In this document: positions 22,546-33,729 of the stretch, in pieces
How the letters are laid out: each line of letters starts with the position of its first letter
Position numbering within the stretch: position 1 is the first letter of the stretch
Assembly: GCF_007565055.1 (NCBI RefSeq)
Contig: NC_044567.1
Location: 44,505,980 to 44,569,979, forward strand
Direction of reading: 5' to 3'
DNA: 64,000 nucleotides
DNA from: Rhinopithecus roxellana
Taxonomy: Eukaryota; Chordata; Mammalia; Primates; Cercopithecidae
Position numbers and translations under genes: made by a program
The notes under the pieces: model-generated
The model's database searches: none
What the model saw: the letters and a program-made list of their open reading frames with translations, nothing else
What the model was told of the DNA's origin: nothing

Positions 22546-22935
22546 AAGATTTGGTTTCAGATGGGAGACAGTTCAAAATTATAAATCACAGACAATCACA
22601 GGGGAGCCCTGTTGTTCAGGAGGGAAATAGACCCTCACCGTCCTGGTTTTCATTGATGGGATTTTAGGAGGATCTTCTAACAGCCACCCAGGGGAGGGTA
22701 GAGAGGAGCCCATCATGCCAGAGAACCAACTGTGGAGCCTTCAGCAAGCGGGCAGCCCTGCCCCTGCAGTTTGGGGTGAAGGAGGCTCTTTACAAGCCCC
22801 TTATGACTCGTGTGTGTGTGTGAAACTTTACACTTCACCCTGTGCCTCTGGGCTCCTTTGGTAGCCTAGTGGGGCATGTCTTGGTCATGCATGGCTTTTA
22901 CAGTTATATTCCTTGGGGGTATAAGAGGAAGTATG
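22546..22935. other. No recognised element
   Basis: Short spacer between two Alus; a brief GT run lies near 22810. Confidence 0.45.
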
Positions 22936-23229
22936 GGCCAGGCGCGGTGGCTCACACCTGTAATCCCAGCACTTTGGGAGGCAGAGGCGGGCGGATCACT
23001 TGAGGTCAGGAGTTCAAGACCAGCCTGGCCAACATGGTGAAACCCCATCTCTACTAAAAATAAAAAAATTAGCTGGATGTGGTGGTGCATGCCTGTAACC
23101 CCAGCTACTAAGGAGGCTGAGGCAGGAATCGCTTGAACCTGGGAGGTGGAGTTGCAGTGAGCCGAGACCGCACTACTGCACTCCAGCCTGGGCGACAGAG
23201 CGAGACTCCGTCTCAATAAAAAAAAAAAT
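22936..23229 (+). mobile_element. Alu, plus strand
   Basis: Full-length AluS-like copy. Target-site duplication 'agaggaagta' at 22924-22933 and 23230-23239. Confidence 0.95.
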
Positions 23230-23279
23230 AGAGGAAGTACATAGACTCTGGAATTTGACAGATTTGGTATTGAATTCCA

Positions 23280-23500
23280 GCTCAGGCTCTTCTGAATGCT
23301 TTTGTAGAACTTCCCATGGGCCAGGCACCAGTCTTAGTGCTTTATATACATTATACATTTATTATTTGTACCAACCGCATGAGATAGACACTATCATTAT
23401 TTGTCTTTTACAATAAGGAACTGAATCATGGAGAAGTTAAGTAAATTACCCAAGGTCACACAGCTAACAAGTGGCTGAAGCTTGAGGTCCTGGCTGTCTA
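23280..23500 (-). repeat. MIR, reverse orientation
   Basis: 'tgggccaggcaccagtcttagtgc', 'gagatagacactatcatt', 'caaggtcacacagctaacaagtgg'. Near-complete. Confidence 0.85.
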
Positions 23501-23509
23501 TGCTATTTA

Positions 23510-23640
23510 TTTAAGGTTGTTTAAAGTGGTTTCTGTGTATTAACTCATTTAATCTCACAAACCCTATGAAGTGGAAATTATTCTTATCCCTACTTGATGA
23601 GTGGGAATACTGAGTCTCAGAGACTGGTCTTTTCTAAGTT
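23510..23640 (-). repeat. MIR fragment, reverse orientation
   Basis: 'gtgtattaactcatttaatctcacaaaccctatgaagtgg' then 'gaatactgagtctcagag'. Directly follows another reverse MIR. Confidence 0.7.
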
Positions 23641-23649
23641 CCTAAGAGA

Positions 23650-23775
23650 GGCAACATGACCTGATGGTAAAGAACAGGAGAACCTGCAGCTGGATCGACC
23701 AGGGTTCAAATTCCATTGCCACTCCTTACTAGCTGTGTGACCCTGAGCCACTTACTTAACATCTCTGACCCTCAA
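23650..23775 (+). repeat. MIR, forward orientation
   Basis: 'gcaacatgacctgatggtaaagaacagg', 'agggttcaaattcc', 'ttactagctgtgtgaccctgagccacttacttaac'. Confidence 0.85.
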
Positions 23776-23849
23776 TGAAGGAGGGGTAGTGATATAGGAT
23801 AGCAAGGGGTAAGTGATAATAGCATCTAGTACTTGCCACGAGATACCCT

Positions 23850-24060
23850 CTAGTATAATACTTAGTTCCTTACGATTTTAACCTGTTAAACTCTTCCAAT
23901 AATCCCATGATTCTATTACTAGTCATATATATATGGAAGAAACACAGAGAAGTTACATAACTTGCCTAAATTCACACAGCTAGAAAATACCAGAGCTAGG
24001 ATTACATGCCGGGTAGTTAGCTTGGGCCGTCTGGCTCCAGAGACAGTGCTCTTAAGGACT
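23850..24060 (-). repeat. MIR, reverse orientation
   Basis: 'ttaaactcttccaataatccc', 'gaagaaacacagagaagttacataacttgcc', 'ccgtctggctccagag'. Fourth MIR in a 1-kb cluster. Confidence 0.8.
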
Positions 24061-25149
24061 GAATTAAACTCATCACATATATAACTAGTTTATAGAATGA
24101 ACTGGAATTGTTAGACTGCAAGCAGAAAGTAAGTTAATATTTACCCCATTAATTCATTCTCTTAAATAACTTTTTTCCTGTTACCAGGTGAAATCTTTAG
24201 CAGATCTTCAGTTTTTCTGTACACTCTTAGGAATTAATAAATAGCTCATTTTCTCCCCAGTCATTAAAAAGTCCCATTTTCTGTATTATCAAAGCTTTAG
24301 TCTCACATCCAATTCAAAACAACTTTCTCTTCCCAACCACCTCTTGGCTTGGGCCCCCTTCAGGCTGGGGCACCTGCCTTGGGGAAAATTCGTCATGACT
24401 GGGCTTCTTCATGCTTTCCACCATTGAGTTTCTGTACCTCCTCCTTCTCTACCTCTTCCGTGTGGGTTTTCCCAGGTCTGCAGCTGAGGGAGGGAGGAGA
24501 GGCAAGAGGTTGAAGCATGTGATCAGTGGAGTTACCACCTGGAGCTGGCGCTTTCTGGGGTGGTGCGTTTCAAACGCTGATCCTTTCACTCATGGAACCC
24601 TTTGGAGGGTTTCTTGGATAATGGCAGTTCCCTGGGATAGGTGGTCCCAGCTTAAGAGGCTCCTCTCAGTCCCTGCCTTCCTGCTGCCTGTCTCCCAACG
24701 GACCTATTGTGGGTCTCTGGGTGGAGGTCCTTTCAAGACAACTTCCTCCTGGAGGGAAGGGTCCATGCCTTCGTCTGCCCTCATGGAAGTGAAACTGCTG
24801 CAACCCCCTCTTTTTGCTGTGTTATTCCTTTACTCATCACTTGAGCCTTTTCTGGTGTCAGTGAGGGACCAGTCCCTGCAGCCCTGAGATTGAGATGACT
24901 TGAACCAAGCTTGTGAGGAGGAAGCACCTCCTTTCTCCATGAGAAGAGAGAATAGCACAGGACTCCAGAAACCCGCTCTCAAAAAGCATCCTCCTGTTCC
25001 ATCTCTCCTCATTAATTTTCAAGCCTTTCTTTCCAGGCCTTCAAGGTGGGTGATGGATGAAGGGTTGCCAGGTGGGATTTTTTTGGTGTTCCTTCTGCAA
25101 GTCTTTCAGAGATGACGCAACAGCTCTACAGGGTATGTGGACACCAAAC
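24061..25149. other. No recognised element
   Basis: Contains a plus frame of 158 codons (24411-24887) with a leucine-rich start; nothing else supports coding. No repeat named. Confidence 0.45.
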
Positions 25150-26030
25150 ACTCTCTGCTCTCAGCTTTGCATCTGTAGGAAGTGGTTTCCAAAGAGAGCC
25201 ACTAGTAATTCCTCCATCCCTGCATGCACAGGCCCTTCTCCCATCAAAAGAGGGTTTACTCCTCCTCCCTCGGCCTTTGGGCTGGCCTTACAAACTGCTT
25301 TGATCAATGGAATGTGGTGAAAGTAATGCCAATTCTGGACCTGTCCCTTAAGATGCTGTTTTCTTTCCCTCTTGGAACCCTGGTGCCAAGCTGTAAAGAA
25401 GTCAGGCCGGCCGGGCGCGTGGCTCAAGCCTGTAATCCCAGCACTTTGGGAGGCCGAGACGGGCGGATCACGAGGTCAGGAGATCGAGACCCTCCTGGCT
25501 AACACGGTGAAACCCCATCTCTACTAAAAATACAAAAAAATGAGCCAGGCGAGGTGGCAGGCGCCTGTAGTCCCAGCTACTCGGGAGGCTGAGGCAGGAG
25601 AATGGCATAAACCCAGGAGGCGGAGCTTGCAGTGAGCTGATATCTGGCCGCTGCACTCCAGCCTGGGCGACAGAGCGAGACTCCGTCTCCAAAAAAAAAA
25701 AAAAAAAAGAAGTCAGGCCATGCTGCTGGGGAAAGAGACCATGCTGAAAGGTCCTGGGGGAGGAGATGCCCCATCGAGAGGCCACAAAGGAGGAGGGCAG
25801 AAGCGTGCCAGCTGACAGTTGGCTCCAATATGTGAGAGACCTTCTCAGACCTTCAGCCCATTAACCACCTGAATGCAGCCACATAAGCAATTGAGGTGAG
25901 AAACATGGAGCAGAAGGTCTGCCCAGTCAACCCAGAGAGTCATGAGAAATAATAAATCACTGTGGTTTAAAGCCAATCATTTCTGGACTGTTTGTGATGC
26001 AGCTATTCATAGGTAACTGAACCCGGAGCC
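25150..26030 (+). repeat. Ancient LTR-like repeat, split by AluYRa-type Alu
   Basis: 'cctttgggctggccttac', 'tgatcaatggaatgtgg', then after the Alu 'gtccagtcaacccagagagtcatgag'-like 25920-25945 and 'cactgtggtttaaagcc' near 25965 follow the order of a common old LTR-like family also seen at 29515-30450 and 55430-55890. The exact family name is not certain. Confidence 0.5.
25409..25705 (+). mobile_element. Young Alu, AluYRa-like
   Basis: Begins 'ggccgggcgcgtggctcaagcc', with 'ggatcacgaggtcaggagatcgagac' and 'tctggccgctgcactcc'. A 14-bp target-site duplication 'aaagaagtcaggcc' is exact (25395-25408, 25706-25719). The 'caagcc' variant and right-arm change point to an Old World monkey subfamily. 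Confidence 0.9.
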
Positions 26031-26149
26031 ACTGCTGAAACTGAGATGCCAGGACACCTTCCCCGTTAGCATCTCCTTCAATAAACAGACTACACATTAG
26101 GCGGGACTCCGGGAACAGGTATTGACATTGGGGTAATTATTAATAGTTG

Positions 26150-26290
26150 ATATTATAAAGACTTGTGTTCCAATTCTGGCCTTGTCAATTAGTGAACTCA
26201 TCTTTTGTAGCCTAATGTTTTTCTTCTGTGATATGGGAACTTCTCCCGTTCTTACATGGGATTGTGGTGAGAATTAGAGGAAGTATACTA
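26150..26290 (+). repeat. MIR, forward orientation
   Basis: 'gtgttccaattctggccttgtcaattag', 'atgtttttcttctgtgatatggg', 'ttgtggtgagaattagagg'. Confidence 0.7.
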
Positions 26291-26929
26291 AACATGGCTT
26301 GGGCGTAAATCAAAGCCATTTTGGTTGGTTATTCACCTTCTCAACAATGGGGAGCCACAGCAGGTTTTAGAGGAAGGGAGGGCTGACATCCAAGCTACTT
26401 GTCATTGTTTCGTGTTCCCTGAGTGATTTGACAGGCTTACAAATGTGTCCTGAAGCAACAGGCAGGGAAGAGAGAGGTGATGTAAGGGAGCAGAAGGACA
26501 GAGGTCCTTGGACTCCTCCCCTCTGCTGGGGACCCTGGTGAGCATTTTGTTAAATTCTGGAGAGCACTTTTCACTACAAAATGGGTCTGCAGTCTCTTGG
26601 TGGATGAGTCCTAGTTCTCCAGCCTCTCCCAGGAACCAGGCTTCTGCCTTTGGGCACATTTCCTAACCCATTATGGTAGAAGTGTTCAGCCCAGGTTCCC
26701 ACTGCATGCAGGTGTCGAAGAGATGGATGCCCAAAGCACCTCGCCTGAGCCTCACTTCCCAGGCCCCAAACCTAATGGTTGTAACTGAGGACCTGCAGGC
26801 ACAGCTAGTGGCCAGGATGATGCTCGAGCGTCCTGCAGCAATGATGCTGCGAGATACTAATAACTGAGGTTGGAAGTTTGCTGGACCAGGGCCTACACCC
26901 TGCGTGAAGGCTGACAGAGCAAGAGTATT
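26291..26929. other. No recognised element
   Basis: The frames on both strands at 26402-26953 are ordinary chance frames. I name no repeat. Confidence 0.4.
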
Positions 26930-27345
26930 GCCATCTTGGACAAGCACTGTCATTTTAAGTTTACCTTGATCAAAAACTGCCTAAATCCAAATGTATCAGC
27001 CTAATGGCTAAGGTCAGCATGGCCGTAAACCACAAATCATATCTCCAACCAGAAACATTCCAAACCCCTCCTCAACCAGAGATATGCCAACCCCGAGATA
27101 ACCTCCCGTCTGACCAGAGACATTCCAACCCCACCATAAAACTTCTCCCCAAAACAGAAATATCCCAAGCTTGTCATAAGCCCCCTCACCCTAAAACCAA
27201 TATATACTCTTAGTCTGTGAGAGAGAATGCTCCTGACAGAAATCAGCCAGAAGCCCCTCTCAGATTTATTTATCTAAAATAAACCTGTCTTTGACTATTG
27301 AGCCACACTTCACGTTTCTTTGCATTTCTTTTCTCTTTAACTCTT
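26930..27345 (+). mobile_element. Probable solo LTR of an endogenous retrovirus (class I type)
   Basis: The segment 'gccatcttggacaagcactgtcattttaag' opens an A/C-rich U3-like run with imperfect repeats of 'accagagacattccaa...cccc' (27045-27135). A TATA-like 'tatata' (27201-27206) is followed 72 bp later by AATAAA (27278-27283) and a T-rich end. No internal viral genes are attached. I cannot name the family or fix the ends to the base. Confidence 0.55.
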
Positions 27346-27539
27346 ACAAAGGCTCTCTCTTCTTCTACGCTGGGGCCAGCAGCTGTTCCTTTGCTTGCTC
27401 AGGAAGTAGCTCCGATGCCACATAACTTCTCTCTGAGTCAGTAGGTAGATTCAGGGCATAAAGTCAGCACGTTAGGGGAGCTGCTGGCAGAAGGGACCCT
27501 TGGAGTAGGGGGCAGGGGCAGGGCAAAGAGCCCTTGGAC

Positions 27540-27821
27540 GAGAGTCTGAAACTTTGGTTTGGGTCCTTTCAGTTGTTTGCTAATGGTATGACCTTGGGAA
27601 AGTCACTTCCCGTTTTGGAGGCTCAGTTTTCTCATCTGCAAATTAGGAATGAACATGTTGCTCTGCCAGTCCTCACAGTGGGGCTATTGTGAGGACTGTT
27701 GAGATAATGGGACTGGTGAGGCACTACTTTTCCTCTGTACCTTCTTAGCTGAGGGACTTGAGCTGGTCAATACAGCTCTCAGCTTCTCAGTTTCTTTATC
27801 TGTGAAATGGGCATAATAAAA
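27540..27821 (+). repeat. Two MIR fragments in tandem, forward
   Basis: First: 'gctaatggtatgaccttgggaaagtcacttccc', 'ctcagttttctcatctgc' (27540-27700). Second: 'ctgagggacttgagctgg', 'ctcagtttctttatctgtgaaatggg' (27730-27821). Confidence 0.75.
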
Positions 27822-27822
27822 T

Positions 27823-28128
27823 GTTTTCTTTTCTTTTCTTTTTTTTGAGACAGAGTCTCACTCTGTTGCCCAGGCTGGAGTGCAGTGGCACGATCTCGGC
27901 TCACTGCAAGCTCTGCCTCCCAGGTTCATGCCATTCTCCTGCCTCAGCCTCCCAAGTAACTGGGACTACAGGCATGTGCCACCACGCCCAGCTAATTTTT
28001 TGTATTTTTATTAGAGACGGGGTTTCACCATGTTAGCCAGGATGCTCTTGATCTCCTGACCTCGTGATCTGCCTGCTTTGGCCTCCCAAAGTGCTGGGAT
28101 TACAAGCGTGAGCCACTGCACCTGGCCT
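27823..28128 (-). mobile_element. Alu, minus strand
   Basis: T-rich start with 'ttttc' interruptions, then a complete antisense Alu ending 'ctgcacctggcc'. It abuts a MIR. Confidence 0.93.
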
Positions 28129-29095
28129 GTCATGAGGTTGAAAGGATCCTTTAGCTTCAAATGACAAAAACCATCTCTAATGAGTTTGAGCAACAAGGAA
28201 AACTGTTGCAATCAGCAGGGGTTTTTGGCACTCTCCAGAGCACCCCACCCTTGATGTGACTTGGCTCCAAAACTCTGTTCAACACTTAAAGTTCACCTGG
28301 GGTCAAGTGTTCCTGTCTGGACCAATGGGCTCTAGCCAGGGAGACAGAGGCAGGTCAAAGACACATGGCTTCTGTGAGTCTACCCACATGGCAGGGTAGA
28401 CAGCCATGTGCTGCTCATCCCCTAGAGCTCTGTGGACCAGTGCCTGGTGGCCTGCAGAGAATGGTGGTGGCCACTATCACGATTGTGAGTTATGATAAAG
28501 AAAGGAGAGCCCAAAGTCATTCCTATCCTGGGGCTGCCCTCCAGAGGAGTTGTAGGGGCCTTAGGTGGCAGTTCCAGGTATCTGTCTCTGCTCCATTGTC
28601 CAGGCCCTTGTCCTGCAGTCTCCCAGCCAGGTCCTAAGGGCAGCCTGTGGTTCACTCAAGGTTCTCAGGGACATAGGACACTGACAGCCCAGCTCCATGC
28701 TTATTTGCAGCACATGGGAGAGGCTAGAGATGGGCACACCTCACAGGCACAGTACATATCGGTCTATAAGGCACTGTATCAGATCATTCATTTTGATTTT
28801 GTTCCTCAGGCAATTTTAACTTTCACTAGCGATTAAAACTTTGAACCTTCCCAATGCCACAAAGCCATTACAAGGCAAGGCCAAGACTTTAACACACACC
28901 TTTTGATTCCTGATTCCTGATTCCCAGATTCTGATTTGATTCCTGATTCCCAGGCCAGTGTTCAGAGGCAGAAGTTGCTTGTCTGGTCAGAGAGAGAAGG
29001 CTCACATATGCAACAGCTGAAAAGCTCCAAAGGATCACTGCTCATTTATCTCTATACCTTCTCTGCTGCCTGTCCCTCCCTACATCTATTCAGCC
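28129..29095. other. No recognised element
   Basis: A short slippage-type repeat of 'gattcctgattcc' lies at 28905-28950. Frames at 28365-28836 have no supporting features. Confidence 0.45.
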
Positions 29096-29205
29096 TTCCA
29101 TTTACCCATCTATCCAACCATCCATGCATCCATCCATCCATCCATCCATCCATCCAGTCATCCATCCATCCATCCATCCATCCAGTCATCCATCCATTCA
29201 TCACA
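29096..29205 (+). repeat. (CATC)n tetranucleotide repeat
   Basis: 'catccatccatc' runs with a few variants ('ccagtcatcc' twice). The minus frame with tryptophan-glycine-methionine repeats (29052-29396) is an artefact of it. Confidence 0.95.
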
Positions 29206-29514
29206 AAATTAGAGCATCTGTCCCTGTGCTGAGAAACCAAGAGAGAAAGATGAATCAGTGTGGTCCGTGCTCTCAAGGAGATGCGCATGTGAACAGACAA
29301 ATCAGAGCTCAGGATAGAGTCACGAGCTGATAGAGGGTGGCGCTGAGGCAAAGGAAGAACATGGAAGTCTGGAAGGATTGATGAAAGAGGTAGCACTTTG
29401 TGCTGGAGGCATCAAGAGTCACTAAAGTGTTTTAAGAAGAGAAGCTGATATGGTCAACTTTACGTTTTATGGTGGGAGAAGAAACAGGACGAATAGGGGT
29501 AGGATATGGCAAAC
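29206..29514. other. Possible L2 relic, otherwise unrecognised
   Basis: 'aaagatgaatcagtgtggtccgtgctctcaaggag' (29247-29280) resembles the antisense L2 tail; the rest is not assignable. Confidence 0.4.
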
Positions 29515-30450
29515 GTACTGTTGTACTTAACCATTCACTCCCTCTTCCTGTAAGTGGACTGTATATCCTTACCCCTTGCTCTATGACTTGCAATGTTTCC
29601 ATAGATATTTGATGCCAGGCTGATCTTGTGATCTGTTTTGGCCAATTAAATGAGAGTAGAATGACAGATGCCAATTCTGAGCAGAAGCTTTAAAAGGCTG
29701 TGTTAGTTATCTACTGCTGCATAATGAATTACCCTTAAACTTAGTGACTCAACACAATAAATATTTATTATCTCACACAGCTTCTCTGGGAAAGGAGTCG
29801 AGCAGGAGTATAGCTGGTTGGTTGTGGCTCCATCACCCTTGAGGTTTCAGCCAAGATATTAGTTGGGCCACAGTCATCTGAAGGCTTGACTGGGGCTGGA
29901 GGATCTGCTTCCAAGGTGGCTCCCTCACATAGCCAGTAGTGCTGGCTGTTGGCAGGAGGCCTCAGTTCATCACCACAACATCTGCTCCATAAAGATGCTG
30001 AGTATCCTAGTGACATGGCAGCTGTCCTGCCCTAGAGCAGTGATCCAAGATCCAAGAAAGAGCCACAATGCTTTTATGACCTTTTTTCAGAGACTACACA
30101 CCAGCAGTTCTGCTATGGGCTGGTAGTTATAAGTGGGTCACTAACTCCAACTTATACTCAAGGGGAGGAGAATTAAATTCCACCTCTTAAAGCAGGGAGT
30201 ATAAAAACATTTGTAAAAAGATTTTAAAACCACCACAGAGGCATTTGCATTTTTGTGCTGCTCTCTCGCCTTTTCTTGCTAGGAAAATGGCATGTCTCAG
30301 ACAGGGGCTGTTGCTCCAGCCTGAATCCTGGATCCTGCAAGTGCAGGAGAGTTGCAACTAGATCTTGCTGTTGCAAGATTCTAAAATTGAGAGGTTGTTT
30401 GTTACTGCAGCATAACCAAGTGAAAACTGCCTGCTACAAGGTAGTAGGTC
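29515..30450 (+). repeat. Ancient LTR-like repeat, split by a reverse LTR
   Basis: Left part ends 'gagcagaagctttaaaaggc' (29700) and the right part resumes 'aggcatttgcatttttgtgctgctctctcgcc' (30238), continuing 'tctcagacaggggctg', 'gttgtttgttactgcagcataacc'. The two halves are consecutive in the same family seen at 25150-26030. Confidence 0.55.
29701..30237 (-). mobile_element. LTR (MaLR/ERVL type), reverse orientation
   Basis: It opens 'tgttagttatctactgctgcataatgaattaccc' with 'atttattatctcacacag', and ends 'aaaaccaccaca'. It sits inside an older repeat, flanked by 'aggc' on both sides. Confidence 0.65.
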
Positions 30451-30667
30451 TGAAGTCAGGGAGACTGGCTGAGAAGATGGGATTTGGTCTAAGGCAGCAT
30501 AACCGAGTGAAAACTGCCTGCTACAAGGTAGGAAGTCTGAAGTCAGGGAGACTGGCTGAGAAGATGGGATTTGGTCTAAGGCAGCATAACCAAGTGAAAA
30601 CTGCCTGCTACAAGGTAGGAAGTCTGAAGTCAGGGAGACTGGCTGAGAAGATGGGATTTGGTCTAAG
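30407..30667 (+). repeat. 87-bp unit, three tandem copies (minisatellite)
   Basis: Copies start at 30407, 30494 and 30581 with 'gcagcataacc' and end 'ggtctaag'. They differ at only about three positions. The unit is 29 codons long, so one plus frame (30255-30716) and one minus frame (30358-30783) stay open across all copies. The unit begins in the 3' end of the older repeat and includes flanking sequence. Confidence 0.95.
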
Positions 30668-30984
30668 GCAGGGGAAGGGGACTTGCAAGGTGGAGTGGAG
30701 AGAGCTTGGTGACTGATGGACCATGGGGAGTGGAAGTTGCCAAGAGAACTCCAGTAATACTTGTCTGATGGTATGGGGCTCACTCTAAAGGCAGCAGGAT
30801 ATTTTTAAAAAGACTAGAGAGCCCCCTGGAGCAACTAGAAGAGGCTTCATGGAAGGGGAATCTGGTGGGAGGGGTTCTTGAAGGCTGGACTGGGTTGGGT
30901 GATCTACTGCCAGAGAGTCTGCTGCAGCCTGGACAAGCTGAGCTCTGGCTTGGCTCGGGATGATGTCCCCAGGATTCATTCAGT
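30668..30984. other. No recognised element
   Basis: Spacer between the minisatellite and an L2 relic; nothing supported. Confidence 0.45.
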
Positions 30985-31100
30985 CATTGACTCAAAAACT
31001 AACATTTATTGAATACCTACTATGTGCTAGGAATATTCCTAAGCTTTGGAAACATTAAGATAATCAGAGAAAAAGCTATAGCTGTCAAGAAGTTTAAAGT
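30985..31100 (-). repeat. L2 3' end, reverse orientation
   Basis: 'aacatttattgaatacctactatgtgctaggaatattc' is the antisense L2 tail. Confidence 0.8.
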
Positions 31101-31106
31101 CTTGTA

Positions 31107-31409
31107 GGCCAGGTGTAGCGGCTCACTCCTGTAATGCCTGCACTTTGGAAGACTGAAGCGGGTGGATCATGAGGTCAGGAGACCGAGACCAGCCTAAGAA
31201 ACATGGTGAAACCCCATTTCTACTAAAATACAAAAACTTAGCTGGGTGAGGTGTCATTCGCCTGTAGTCCCAGCTACTCAGGAGCCTGAGGCAGGAAGAT
31301 AGCTTGAACCCAGGAGGTGGAGGTTGCAGTGAGCTGAGATTGTGCCACTGCCCTCCAGCCTGGTGACAGAGTAAAACTCCATCTCACAGAAAAAAAAAGA
31401 AAAGAAAAA
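31107..31409 (+). mobile_element. Alu, plus strand, diverged
   Basis: 'ggccaggtgtagcggctcactcctg' to an A-rich tail with 'aaaag' units. Target-site duplication 'aaagtcttgta' / 'aaagtctggta', one difference. Confidence 0.93.
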
Positions 31410-32269
31410 GTCTGGTAGATGGGAGAGGCAATAAACAAGTAACTAGTGTTGGGATCTCCCTTATCTCTTGACCACTGTCTGTCCCACTAGGCGAGAATCT
31501 TTCTCCACCTTTCTCTGCCAGGACATCTGCAGGAACCTTTCTGGCACCACCCAATGGCTCACCTGGCAGCTGTGATTTGAGTTTGGCCTGAAGGGCGAAC
31601 TTCCCTCCTCGTGCCCCGACTTGCCCATCTTTGTATGTCAGTCTTGTCACGTGTTGCTGCACTGACCGTGCCTTGTGTGGACAGAGGTGTTACAGGTAAA
31701 GGCAACCTTGAGAGCAATCCAGGGAGGACCAGGCTTTTGGAAGCAAAATGTTTTGGCCCTGGTGTGTTCTCCATGTCTGATGCGTGACCTTCATGCTCCC
31801 AGTGACGACTGCTGTAGCTGTTACCACAAAATCCAATTTCAAATGATATTTATTTTAATATCACTGTCTCCATCTCTGTCTAATTTTGATTCCTATAGTT
31901 TCTTCATGCTTCCATTGACAACATCTCAGTTCTCCAAGATGGTCATAAAATAGAGTCAAGGTACATCAGATTTCCTTCCCAGGGGTGATAAGTGCCGTAG
32001 AACAGAAATCCCTTTACTAAAGGAAAACATGTTTTCATTTTTATTGTTGAAGAATGTATGCAAAATTTCCATGAAACAAGATACCTGTTATTAGCCAGTA
32101 ACTTTTATTATGAGTCTTTTTTTCTTTCTTAGCAAAGTGGAAACTAATACAAGTGTTTCCCAAGGTTGGACAAAGACTGATCAGGCAGGGGTCAAGAGAA
32201 GATTTGTCGTTAGTTTGCCTCTGCCTGGGCAAAAGGAGGAGGTTCCTGGAAGTTCATTCCTTTCTGTGG
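31410..32269. other. No recognised element
   Basis: Mixed sequence; frames at 31384-31774 and 31675-31953 have no support. Confidence 0.45.
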
Positions 32270-32375
32270 TGTCCGGAGCCCAAGTCCTAATCTAGGCTCC
32301 ACCACTGATTAGTTGCAGGATCTTGGGCAATTCCATTGCCTGATCTGGGCCTCAGTTTCTCTCCTATAAAATGAA
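32270..32375 (+). repeat. MIR, forward orientation
   Basis: 'ctccaccactgattagttgcaggatcttgggcaattcc', 'gcctcagtttctctcctataaaatg'. Confidence 0.8.
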
Positions 32376-32379
32376 AGCC

Positions 32380-33150
32380 TCCTGCAAATGGACACATTCA
32401 GACGTTGCTGGTGGTAGTGAGAATGAGCACAGCCACTTTGCAGAGCAATTTGGCAATATCTAGCCACACTGAAAATGCAATGAAACCTAAGTCCTAGCAA
32501 TTCCACATCTAGGTTTCCGCCTTAGAGAAACACCCCCAGGGGTGTGCGAGGGTATTTACTGCAGCACTAATTAATGACCAAAAAAAAGGGGGGAACAACT
32601 TAGGTTTCAGGCAATCAGAGGAGTAACTGAATAAAATGGAGTCTATTCATATAATAAAATTAAAAGCAATTAAAGGAATGTGCTAGATTCACACAGCAAT
32701 ATGGATACATTTCAAGACTCTAATGTAGAATGAGAAAAGTGTGGTGCAGAAAGCAGAGAAGGTTACATGGAAATTCTAACCTTTGTGCTGATCAACACAC
32801 ACGAAGCCATACTACGTATTATCAGGGGTGTCTGTGTCTATGCCAAAGTTCAAAAATGGAACCAGAAAAGTGCACATTTCATTCATGATCATGTTTGCCT
32901 TGGCAGGAGGAAAGAAAATAGAATTAGCAACGAGGAAGGAAAGAGACTTTGAATCTGGCTTGTCATGTCATAATACATATGTGATTTAGATTTTACAAAT
33001 TTCTAAAAAGGAAGACAAAGCAAGTAACATGAACAAATTGTCAGTTCTACATGGTGGATAAGTAGGTGCATATGGGTGCTAATTTTATGTTTTCCTGTAT
33101 CTTTAAAGTTTCTCAGCAACATTAAAAATGAAAGCATACACACAAAAATA
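32380..33150 (+). mobile_element. L1M fragment, forward orientation
   Basis: 'gcaatttggcaatatctagc', 'cctagcaattccacatctagg', 'tttactgcagcactaattaatg', 'agagaaggttacatgg' and a 3' part with 'gtatctttaaagtttctcag'. This is the end of ORF2 plus 3' UTR of an old L1. Confidence 0.7.
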
Positions 33151-33157
33151 AGCTGGA

Positions 33158-33445
33158 GGCTGCTTGCCTTGGCTCACGCCTGTAATCCCAGCAGTTTGGG
33201 AGGCCAAGGCAGGCAGATCACTTGAGGTCAGGAGTTCAAGATCAGCCTGGCCAACATGATGAAACCCCATGCCTACTAAAAATACAAAAATCAGCCAGGC
33301 ATGGTGGTGGGCCCCTGTAATCCCAGCTACTCGGGAGGCAGAGGCAGGAGAATCACTTGAACCTGGGAGGTGGTAGTTGCAGTGAGCTGAGATTGCGCCG
33401 CTGCACTCCGGCCTAGGTGACAGAGTGAGACTCTGTAAAAAAAAA

Positions 33446-33477
<32 letters not shown>

Positions 33478-33480
33478 AAA
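33158..33480 (+). mobile_element. Alu, plus strand, long A-tail
   Basis: Start altered ('ggctgcttgccttggctcac'), complete arms, tail of about 26 A then 'aagaaaagaaaag' units. The antisense frame at 33103-33666 is Alu-derived. Confidence 0.93.
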
Positions 33481-33672
33481 CCCTGGAAAGGGCTCATTAG
33501 AAGGAAAAAGGTGATTCAGTCCTTCAGTTCCAACTTGCTGGGCCTCTAGGGCTAAAGAGTGTGAGCTGAGGGTTCCACATCTCTTGGGATTCCCTCCCTG
33601 GGAAATGATTTGCTTTAATGCGACCCCCAGAGCAAATGCCAGAGAAACGGCAAGTAGGCAAGGCAAAAAAAC

Positions 33673-33678
33673 TTTATT
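33673..33678 (-). promoter_or_regulatory. AATAAA polyadenylation signal on the minus strand
   Basis: Minus-strand AATAAA at the edge of the CpG-dense segment. It overlaps the stop codon of a minus-strand open frame (34063 down to 33674) that crosses the ~60-bp repeats. That frame starts at TTG, not ATG, so I treat it as an open stretch only. Confidence 0.4.
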
Positions 33679-33729
33679 TACAAGCCAATGTGAAGGAGGG
33701 AGCGAGGTTCACCAGTCTCCCGCGGTGGA

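Noticed and set aside
24411..24887. 158-codon frame starting with a hydrophobic leader
   Set aside because: Codon content and context look random, no domain is recognisable, and no exon boundary or promoter supports it.
30255..30783. Open frames of 153 and 141 codons with three 29-residue repeats
   Set aside because: They follow from an 87-bp minisatellite whose length is a multiple of three; the flanks are transposon relics.
33103..33666. 187-codon minus-strand frame
   Set aside because: It runs through the Alu at 33158-33480 and its T-run; the 'SRPECSGAISAHC' style is the usual antisense Alu translation. Many other frames (15246-15665, 22866-23216, 45796-46248, 59225-59566) are the same.
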